Below are positions 36,001 through 47,800 of a DNA stretch of 64,000 bases, piece by piece. Below the pieces are notes generated by a model, which did no database searches, was not told the DNA's origin, and saw only the letters and a list, made by a program, of their open reading frames with translations. Source of the stretch: Leuctra nigra (lineage: Eukaryota; Arthropoda; Insecta; Plecoptera; Leuctridae); contig OW203763.1 of NCBI GenBank assembly GCA_934045905.1, positions 37,895,017-37,959,016 of the forward strand, given 5' to 3'. Position 1 is the stretch's first letter, and every line of letters begins with the position of its first letter. The translations under genes were made by a program, and so were the position numbers.

Positions 36001-39000
36001 ATCCCTGTTACTAGTAACACACTACATACCTAACGAGAGTTTCCTTGTTAGCGAACTGTCTCTTGCACAGCAAGCAGGCTAGAGTGGTCCAGTTGATGTG
36101 CTGTCTCTCCTCTTGTAAGACGTCCTCAATGTCCTCGTCACTGTCACTGCCACCACCGTAAGCCGCAACCAAACCAGACGCGTCCTCCTGTGTCGGTGAC
36201 AATGACAATATAACAAATCAATAAAACTGACTTGAATAATTTTTTTTAAATTGGGATTTAACGTCGCACTCTTCTTCAGCGAGTCTAATGGCGACGGATG
36301 TATAATTATGATGATGATTGGGAGATGATGGTGAAGAATAGGTAAGGATGGTAGGTGGGAAGGAAGCAGTTGTGGCCTATTAGTAGGGTACCTTCCCAGC
36401 ATGTGCCTTTTGACTGAGGGAATACCACAAAAAACCTCAGTCAGGAAGGACGGCCGCGGGAATCGAACCCGGGCCTCCGGAATACAAGTTTGGAGCGTTA
36501 CCACTCAGCCATACCTGTTCTGTGACGAATACACACCCATAGAATATGTAAACTACTAGACTACGATTGCTTTTTGTCCCACTATCTTTAATTCATAGTT
36601 TTCTCGTGACGTCACGTCACTTTAGGGCTGGTAGCCATCTTGGCGTATCCCATTCTGAAGGATGGCATACCTGTCATGCTGTATACATGATTTGTTTTCA
36701 TTGTAATAATGTTAAAATGTGTCATTTAAGCTCAGGAAACACTCTAATAGGCATAAGACTCACTCTTTTATGAAATACCATTGATTATTAGCAGTCAACG
36801 TAAAAGAAATTAGCTGTAATAGTTACCAAAGAGGCGGCATAATTGGATGAAATTGCGCCTACTTTAAGTGGCCCAGGTGATGTAAATTCGACCCCTTTGC
36901 GTGTTTATTTTACATATGAATTGAAGTTAAGTACACTGATCACCTCTACCAGTATTTATTTGAATATCAGGAATGATTTGGATGTGTATTTCCTTGTATT
37001 TACCTCCTCCCCATGGCTCAATTTCTAGCCGTAAAACATGATTGTGTACTTCTGAGTGTCAAGTATACGTAGGTAACTGGTTGAGTTTTCGGAGTATTTG
37101 GAATGAATAAAAACAATATAATATAATATGATATAATATCGCGACCCTGCTTCCAACTATTGTCGGGTCAGGGGGTGGGATGATCCCACCAATGTTCTAG
37201 GGCACTTGTGTTCTCAGAGCCGACTTGCCAAGTCCGACACTCCACACTTCTTCAATCTCTTCTTCCAGTTCTTCAGCCTCCTCTCTTTCCACCAGCTCCC
37301 TCCATCTCTCTCTGTCTTCCCACCACTTCTCTGTTGTAATTACTCCCCAACACTCTCCTCTTTCTTCTGCAGCTGCCTCTATTCCGTTGATCCATTTGGT
37401 TCTAGGTCTTCCTGCCTTTCTTCTGACACCCATGGCTGCACGCTCTGCCTCTCTACATGGTATCCTCTCTTTTCCCATCCTCTTCATATGTCCGTACCAT
37501 CTTAGCCTCTCTTTTCCAAGTTTAAATCTAAGAGATTCCACTTCTAGGTCTTTTCTAATCTTTGCACTCCTCACCTTGTCCATCTTCGTCACTCCTGCCA
37601 CACTTCTCAGGAACTTCATTTCTGCAGCCTGCATCTTCATTTCTTCTTTCCCTCCCATTGGCCAAGTTACTGCTGCATATATTAAGATTGGTACAAAGTA
37701 GGTTTTGTACAGTAATATCTTACACCTCTGTGGTACATCTTCATTCCATAGTAGCTTCCTTACACTCTGGTAAAACACTTCTGCTGCTCTCACCCTCCTC
37801 TCGATCTCCCTGTCCACCTTTCCATCCTTTGCCAATACACTGCCTAGATATTTAAACTCGTCTTTTTCCGTAAGTTCCTCTCCTCGCATCTGCATCCGGC
37901 ACCGTGTCTTCTGTTGCCTTTCCATAACCATGGTTTCGCTTTTTTCTCTACTGATTTCTAGTCCATATTTTGCTGTCACTTCTTCCCACCTGTTGAGTTT
38001 CTCTTGCAACTCTTCCTCGGTCTCTGCCCACACAAGAACGTCGTCTGCATATATGAGTGTGCGGGTGTCCTCTTGGTCCTCCGGCTCAACCTCTCTCAGC
38101 ATCTCATCCATTACTACTGTAAATAATGTTGGTGACAATACACTCCCTTGCTTCAGTCCCTCCCTCACTTCGAACCAGTCCGTTTTTCCCACTCCCGTCT
38201 GCACGCAACTACTGTTCTTCTTATACATACTTTGAATTCTTTGTATCACTCCACTGTCCACACCCTTCTTCTCTAGGCACCGCCACACTTCTTCTCTTGG
38301 CATTCTGTCGTACGCCTTTACCAGGTCCAGAAATATCATTCTCATCCCGTTCCCTTTCTCCCATCGGTCTTCCATGATTTGTCTCACTGCAAAGATGAGG
38401 TCAATCGTTGACCGTCCTCTTCTAAAACCGTATTGTTCTTCTCTTAGTTTACTCTCAATACTCTCAGCCACCCTCCTTTCGATGATCTTTTCATACAATT
38501 TAGCTGTTTGGCACATCAAAGTTACTCCCCTGTAGTTGCAGCATCGCTTTCTGTCCCCTTTCTTAAAGATAGGAATAAGTATTCTCTTCCCCCAATCTTC
38601 TGGGACATCACACTGGGTCCATGCTGCTTGAATTACCCGGCAGAGCCACTCAATTCCCTTCTGCCCTGACGCTTTCAGCATCTCGACACTGACTTCGTCC
38701 ATTCCTGGGGCTTTTCCATTCTTCATCTTCTTTAGCATTTCTTTCACTTCCAATGATGAGATTTAATTCATTCATTTCTTCAAGTACATGTACCTATATA
38801 TTATATCTGTGGCAGCTCATATTGTTTTAATTCCTTCCAAATAGTCTACAAGACACAGCGGCTGTACACAATTTTACGCCTAGAAATTGAGCCCAGGGGA
38901 GGAGGTAAATACAAAGGAATACACATCCAAATCTTTCCTAATATTCAATAAAATACTAGTAGAGGTGATCAGTGTACCTAACTTCAATTCTTATGTAAAA

Positions 39001-42000
39001 TAAACACGCAAAGGGTCGCATTTACATCACCTGGGCAACCTAAAGAAGGCGCAATTTCGTCAAATAATGTCGCCTCTTTGGTGACTATTACAGCTAGTTT
39101 CTTTTACATTGGCTGCTAATAATCAATAGTATTTCGTAAAAGAGTGAGCCTTATGCCTATCAGAGTATTTTTGAGCTTAAATGACACATTTTAACATTAT
39201 TACAATCCAAACAAATTATGTATACAGCATGACAGGTAGGCCATCCTTCAGAATGTGATACGCCAAGATGGCCGCCCGACCGGGTTCCATACTAAATCCA
39301 ACAGAAAGCGCTAGCCTCGCGCAAACTATGAATAATATCTCAATCCCCACTTTGTGGCTCGGGGTTTAATTAGCCCAGTCAATCAAATTGGTATGTCATG
39401 AAAATTAATGGTAGGACGATTCCAATTTTTCACAATTTTGATTCTTGCTTGACTGATTCTTTTGGTATTAGTTATTATTTAGTAGGTATGTCTTTATCTA
39501 GTAAGACTTTAAATACATACACCAATTTCTGAAAAAAATTAACTGAAAATATTTTAATTGGCAGAAAAAAATGTATTTAACTGAATAAAAACAGTAATTT
39601 TACTTTTCCTCAAGCGTGAACTCAACACTAACCAAGCAGACATCAGCTGAGTGATTAGTTAGTGAATTCAAGTTTCAAACCAATGAAAAGTAGCAACAAA
39701 ATGGATAGACATTTGAAAAGAATCGGAATGATAGATTTGGGCCAGAATCAAAGAATCACGATTTTTATAATTCTTTAAGTATTGGAGGAATCGGTATCTG
39801 AATCATCCAATCCCCTAATTAAAATAGAATTGACTTGCCGCTTTGTCATCCTGTGGCTCAGGGGCGGCGGCCGGCGCTGCGCTGATGTTGGCATTGGAGT
39901 GTTTCAAGACGGCATAGCCCGCATCGGCAGCACCAACACTCTTCTGCACCGACGCCGGCCAGCCGGAACTCGTCGGTTTATAGCTCGTCTCCTTCTTCTG
40001 GTTCATAGTCTTAGCCCAACGTTCCATGTCCTGATGCAAGAATACAAATACTGTATTGTGTGTGAATGGCCCAGAACCGTTAATAAATACCAGTTAAAAA
40101 TCTAATAAGACTCCAGATTTGTAGTGTTGGGATTCAACCTTATATTTTTCAAATCAAAATAATATGGGCATTGAAATTTTTTTAATGTTTATGTTTTTTC
40201 CGATGGCATAAACAACAGTTATTTGCAGTGTTGGGGAAGTTCATTCCTAAAAAGAACTTTTGAAAATTCAGTTCATTCCATAAAAAATACTTTTAGAAAG
40301 TTCAAGTTCACTACTATTTCATTGAGGATTGAGGAATGCGTTCAAGTTCAAGTTCCTGGAAAAAAGGATTGAAATTCTTTTAAAAAGTTATTTTCGAAAA
40401 AATTATTACAATTTTTAAAAATCATCAAGTAAATATTATAGCAAATAAGAAGAAGGTAGGTGCATAATAATGGCAATGTAGTAAACTGCTGATTGTCCTG
40501 TTTTATTTGCATTTGCAAAACAATTTACTCAAAATTAATTAAATCTAAATATGCTGAATCCTTGACAATACGTAAATGTAATCAAAGTGCTATTTATAGT
40601 ATTAAAGTAATCCTATTAAAAGTGTTCATACTTTCCGAACAAAACAATTTCACCCAAAATTAATTAAATCTAAATATGCTGAAGCAATACCAACACGGAA
40701 ATGGTACCTAGTATCAAAGTATTAAAAAAGTATTCCAGTAAGGTAATCATATTAAAAGTGTCCATAGTATGGTATTCATTAAATTAATCAAGCCTTCAAA
40801 TTAGAAATTATAATGTTCCCAAATATTGGACAACATGGCGAGAACTTCCACATTTTCAACGTTTGCGGTTAAAAAGAACTTGAACACGTTCACGTTCCCT
40901 GATATTAAATGTGAACGCGTTCAGTTAAAAGTTCCTGATAAAAGAAAGCGTTCTTTTAAAAAGTTTCTTCCCCAACATTGGTTATTTGCACAGTAGTTGA
41001 GTTGCTGGTAGAAAGCAACAATACTGACACAATATGTTGAGCTGCCTTGTCCGGGTTGAAGTAAGTGGTGCTCAAACAATTAACTATAATTAGGTAGGGT
41101 GCTGGCACCAGTGCGCGGACAGAATAATTTCAAATGCTTTGAATAAGAAATAAGATGCTCTTTCATTGTTTGAATCCTATGCCTTACTACTCTATAGGAA
41201 ACTTCAAACAATGAAAATACCTACATCTTATTTTAAAAAAGGTAATTTAAGATGTTCCTCATCTTAAGAAAAAATTTGAATTTAAATATTTTGAATTTTT
41301 TCTATACATAATAAGGTAGGTAAGAAATCTTTAAACAATAAAAATACATCTTATTTCCTAATTCCAAGCATTTAAAATTTGAGTGTTCGCGCACTGGTGC
41401 CCATCCGCACATTGGTACCGGCACCCTACCACCCCCTTTAAAAGTTATAGCTGTGAACAATGTCAAAAACTTCAAATCAAAATCAAAACAATGTCAAAAG
41501 ATTAACAATTTAGCAGTGTTGAGTAGTAACTTAACGAAAGTAACGCGTTACCGGTAACGCGTTACATTTCAGGAACTTTAGTGGTAACTTAGTTCCTTTT
41601 TTTCAGTCAGGAACTTTAACTGATATAGTTCCTTTATTGATGTAACGTCTATATTACGTTACGTTACTTGCAAAGTTCCTTTTTTCGTTTGAACAGACTC
41701 TACTTTTTCAGCAATCTTCCCAAAATTTCCCAACTTATACTTCCGGAGTAGCGATCTGCCATCAAAACAAGTTTCCACTGGCAGTGCAGCTGCATTAGTC
41801 ATTGGTTTGGAATGTGCATGCCCTCGTCAGTGATGATAAGGGGATGAGGGGTAGAGGGAGGACCAATGAGAATCACCCCCTCACTTGACCTTGGCTTGTT
41901 GCAGTGTGACGTACGTAGCAGCTCATTCTCCCTTCAACCATCGTCGCCATTACTTGCGCCAGAGCATTGTTTATAGCCTCTTCTAGTGTTTCAATTTCGT

Positions 42001-44749
42001 TACGTGTGAATTTCTATCTATTGTAGATTTATATTGGTGATGAAAATGCGTGTAAATGAAACTATTTGCCGTGATACTTTCTGCAGACAAAAATACTACA
42101 CTGCATGTATGACATTACGTTTTAAACCACTATACCCTGCCGCAATATTCACGATTTTTTCCTAAAAAATCCATCGGTAACTTTGCAAGTAACTTTGGGT
42201 AACTGGTAACTTGTAAGTTCCTTTTTTCATGAAGTAACTTAACTTTAACTAAGTTCCTTTTTTGACCAAGTAACTTAACTTTAACGAAGTTCCTTTTCTC
42301 AAGTAACTTACTCAACACTGCAATTTAGTAGGTACCCATTTAAATCGATAGTTTCACACTTTTCAATATATTTGTATTCAAAGTAAATAATCCCAGTAAA
42401 AGTATATTCTTACCTTGGCAATCTTTTTGGCCACCTTCACCTTGTCATTGGGCCGGCCCAGCTTCTTCACTTCCTCCTGTTTGTCCACCGGCTCGGGTGT
42501 CGGCTTGGCCGCTGCCGGCGTGTACGTCTCCAGCTCCGAGTCCCAGTAGAGGAACTGCTGAGTGGCTGGATTGTAGTAGTACTGCGTGTTGGCATCGTAG
42601 TAGAGTCCGGTCAGAGCGTCGTAGTAGTAGCCGGAGGTCTCGTCGTACACGTACGTGCTCACGTCGGGGACGTCTGTTGGTCGAGAGACAGTTTTTGTCA
42701 GAGTTATCATGATATAATATCGTAAAGTAATCAATGGTGTAGTCGAGGATATACGCGGGTATACGCCATTTGTTGGGGTAATGCCAGTTGAGGTGTCATA
42801 GAGATGTTATTTGAAACAGAAATCCAAATACTCTATTGATTTGCTAAAGTAAACTTCAAAGTTTAGAAATTTGAATTGTATTTGAAGCATGAAATAACTA
42901 GGGTTGGGACTTGACATCGATTTTTCGATTTGACATCGATGTCGAATGATATTTTGAGTTTCGATTCGACATCGATTTGAATTGTTTAATCAAATAATCG
43001 TTTGACATCGTTTAAAAAATTCCGAGAATCAGCGCGCAGTATTGTAGAGCTGGCAACAGTGCAACGCGCCTCTCAAGATCAGCTGAGTGGCCTGCTTCCG
43101 CCCTTCCTGCATACCGCGTGTGCAGTTGAGGCCTGAGGGTGGGTTGGTCAGTTGTCTCTTGCCATTCAGCGCGTGTTGTTTTTATTCTCTCGTGAAAGAA
43201 TGTTTCCATGCAAAAAAATAATAATCCCGCCGTGGAGACGAAGTGAATTGTGGAAAGTTTTCGAGTTTGAAGTGAACATTACGGGCAACATTGCTAAAGG
43301 ATGTTGAATCCAGACAATGTTACCTATGCTTCACGGGATATATTCCGGCAACAAGTCTAATAAAACCATGAATTTGCAACTGGATTTGCAACGAAATTTT
43401 TTCATTAATAGTTCCCTTTTACATAAATAAATACTTGTACGTTATTTGAAATGAAAAAGTTATTTATTTCAATCATTTTCTCGTCATTTGTTGCCGCGAG
43501 GGGGGTGTGAGAGGGACATCTCTAGCGCTGGAACATGGCCTTGGGCAGACGCAATTGCAGTGTTGCCACATTTCGCCGTAATTATTTCGATGTGGCCCAT
43601 TATTACGATGTCAAAATTATTTCGATGTCGAAATTATTTCGATTTGATGTCGAAATCTTCAGTTTGACATCGATTTAGCAAATCAAATCGAATCCCAACC
43701 CTAGAAATAACTAATATTGAGAAAATCGCAAGAAATATCTGGAAAAGTTAAGAAATGGAGAATAATCAACCTGCTATTATTACAGCAAAAAGTGTTTCAA
43801 GAAATCGTTACAAAGCACTAAAACAAATGACCTAGAGGAAATTTTCTTGGAGGCTCTGCCCCCAAACCTCCTTGTCTTCCTTCGCGTGTCTTTTTTTTTG
43901 CGTATACCCACATTTTTTAGGACTACACCGCTAAAAGTAACACAATGGATGACAAAGAAAAGTCATCACTCACTGTATTTGGTGTAGACAGTGCCAGCTA
44001 CAGGTGTATTCATCAGCGGAATGCAGGACACTCGATTAGCCATCACTTGTGGAAGATATTGCTTGATGTGCGATGTGTTCGGATCCATGTACTGAAAAAA
44101 TAATAAAAGACAATGAAATGATTATACTAGAGCTAATACAATTAGAATTTGCTACCTACACAAAAAAACGTTTGTTCAATCGATATCCAGATGGTATGAA
44201 GACCTTGATAGATACATATTTAATTTCATGGCGATGTACAATAATAAAATATATATATTAATATTTTTCTTCAATTAAATCTAGTATGACAGAGTCCACA
44301 GATACTACGAGGAGAGCACTTAAGCAATTTGTTTTAAATTCGAACAAAGCAAAGATAGTCTATCTATTAGACACTCACTGCTTTCTTGATTTCCTTGACA
44401 GCCATTGCCTGCTGTATAGCCGCTTGCGCCAGAGCCGCTGCAGCATTCACAGAATCCGCTTGAGTCGGTAATGTGATGACACCCTCCTGATTCAACTGGT
44501 TCTGATAATATTGGTGATAGTACTGGTGATAAGCGGAGTGTTCTGACACAGAAGAGGCATATAACGAGGCACTGTACTCGGCCAATCGGGGGATGTCAGT
44601 CAGAGAGTATTCTCGGAATGCAGGGGTTTCCGGCTCCCTCCAAACTCCTGGTCGAAAATAGGAGACCGACACTGAAAATAAAAAATGTTACATTACTTCC
44701 TCTACTACTAACACAACTTACAACAACTAATAATACTACTACTAATCTT

Positions 44750-44806
<57 letters not shown>

Positions 44807-44807
44807 A

Positions 44808-44852
<45 letters not shown>

Positions 44853-47800
44853 TTATCTACTACATTCAAATCTGGGGATATCAGGTTATTAGTTTCTTGT
44901 ACATATTGCTAATAGGCACTGGCTTAACTTCGATGTTGCAGCCCCCGAAGTTGAGGGGGGCCCAGAGGAGGGCCCGAAAATTTGGATAGAATGAATACCA
45001 TAAAAACAAAAAATATCAATCTAATATTAAGAATGAAATTATCAAATCGACCATAAATTGTGTTTAATTTAAATCGCTGCAAATTTAGTGTAATGCACTA
45101 AATTCTATAGTGAAATTTAAACATTTTCCGGGCCTGCACGGCCCGGACCCGCATTTTGTTGTGAGGCCCTCGTGAGACCCAAATCGGATCTAATGTCATA
45201 ATATTTTACCTAAAAATTAACACAAGAAGATGCACATGCATCTTGAGGTAGGCAAATAAGAAAGTAGGGAGCCCTGAAAGAAATCCTGCAGGGGGGGGGG
45301 GGGGGGCGAAATGTGACGTTATGCCACTGCTCACAGGTACTAAGATTTCTGAGGCCACTTATGAAACTCCGTTGTTCTCACTAGACTACCATTGTGTCCT
45401 TGTTATGCATTCATCTTCGTATCTGTTCGTTTCTAATGTACGTACTGCACTCAGTTTATTGCATTAACTCTGCCATTAAGCTATCTTTTATATGCCTTGT
45501 CATTTATCAGGCTATTGAGCCACATCAATATGCTTAGAATAGTGCTTTCATATATTCTTTATATCAATTAAAGAATTGATACAGGTTTGGTTTCGTGGGA
45601 GGTAAGAAATGCCTTTAAATATTATCCTCTCCCCCATTTATAATGTAGAGTAATAATTTGATTTTTCTTCATAATCATCTTCATTAACAAAGTTTAGTTG
45701 ATTTCACTTAAATACCTTATTTCCTGAGTTCGTATACCTTTACATTTTGCAAATATGTTGTGGTAGGCGTAGAGATGTAAAGTTACCGGTAACATTGAAA
45801 TTGGTAATATTGAATTTTCAGCACAGTTTAAACTATATGACGTATGGAAATGAATGAAGGGAAATTAATACATTTTTCATAATTACTTAAACCATTCATT
45901 CTTTTACATAGGTATTGTGTATTTATAGGGCATGTGAAAAGCGAAACAACCAGCAGATAGCAGCACAATGTATTTTGTGGGAAAAAGCAAGTTAGTAAGA
46001 TTAGCGAGCTGTGTGTCAGTCAACAATAGGCGGAGGTGACTTTCATTTGAAAAATGGCGGTTTCAGTCTAATAAACACACCATTTTCTTGTTAATAATAG
46101 TTATCTACTCACACTGATGATTTCCAATGACTTTAGGGTAACAATGGAACGTTAAATGGTTATTTACTAGGCGTGGAATTACTTTTGAACGACAATTTTT
46201 AACTACACAGGTTTGAACTGTCAGCTGTCAAGCTGTCAACAAAATTTAATCCAAAGATACTGAAACCAAAGAATTTCAGTATAAAGATGAAACACTTTCC
46301 CACAAAACGCTCATGACGCTTACGGCGGCAAAATTATCGTCCTATCTTTGGCGTGCCCTATTGATTGAAGATCTGAATTCAATCTCAATCTCAATCATCT
46401 CAATTTTACAATATCAATATTAATTGAGCGAACGACTGAACGACTCCATTCTGCACCTTTGGACACTTTCTATGCTTTTTTTTGTGTTTGTTTGTTTGGC
46501 CCGACACCACAGGTCACATTTTTTTCGATCGAGCTGAAATTTTGCATACATACTAATATCATTCTAACTTAATCGTGTCTAGTTTTCAAGAGCTTATCTC
46601 TGATTGGTTAAAAAATGAAAATATCTCACCATTGGTCGAAAATCAAAATGCTCCGATTAAGTTCAAATTTTGTAAACTACCATTATCTCTTATTTTACAA
46701 GTTTTCAGCCCAATCGGTAGAGAATGTATATACTTATACCTAGACATTTAAATAGAATGCCAGAAGAGATTTTATTGACATTTAATTACCAGTGCACTTA
46801 GATCTGATTTTCTTTATGGATCAGAGTGTATAGATGGCTATTATTCTCAGTTTCAATAAAGTCAGGTAATTTTATTTTGATCGAGTGGATCGTATTTCAA
46901 TTCACTATGGATGTATATTATGTTTTCTGTGCGTTACAATATTCCGGTAGGAGATGTTGCGTGTTTTGGTGCTTGCTCATCAACGCGTTACACAGAGCGG
47001 TTTTTCTAGTTATTTCTGCTTATAAAAGTGACCTCGAGTCGAGGTAAATTTTCATTAAATGTTGGAATGGGCATGATTAACAATTACGGAATTAAACGTC
47101 ATGTTTAAATAGTACAATCTCAGTGAAAATATCCTGCAATCAAAGAGCGAACTCTGAATGACCCTTCCTTCAGAATAATTAGGTATAACCGTATTTGGGT
47201 ATATTTCAAATATTGAAATCTCAAAACGGAGATGCGGACTATACACGCGTGCGGCCTATCTGCGCATCAAAAGTTACTTATTTTGATTGAAAAACGCGGC
47301 ATTGCTGGTTGACTGGGGCGAGTTACGCTGTCCCCGCCAACCCTACCCCTACTTCAAACACTTCGTAACCAGTCGTGGAACTTCGGCGTGATTCGGCTAC
47401 TCTCGACTCCCCTCCCCCTACTTCACACTACCAGTTTCACTCGAGAGTTCATTGACTGTGCGTGGGTAGGTTAGTTATTGTTTTGTCTAAAGTATAATGA
47501 ATAGAATAGTGAAGGAAAAGCGGCCGTCACAAACTGCGTCGTTTAAGAAGAAAGTGCTGGCTTTTGATACTTTTTATATGACAATTAACAATGTTGTTAC
47601 TGAGCATAAGAAACTTTCAGTTGGTTTGATCTGAATAGTTTGACGCATCTGTTTTCTCTCCCACCCCTTGACCATAAATATTTCCTGTCTGACTTGAAGT
47701 GGATTCTACCCAACATGACCTAAAAAAACCAAAAAAGACAATCACACAAGCTGAAGTATGAAGTAACTTCATCATACATCCTAAACAATAGGGTAATGGG

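Noticed and set aside
37206..38377. Plus-strand Ser/Leu-rich frames
   Set aside because: Antisense shadows of the reverse transcriptase frame on the minus strand.
44618..44989. Poly-Leu/poly-Tyr frame
   Set aside because: It is a translation of the ACT microsatellite.
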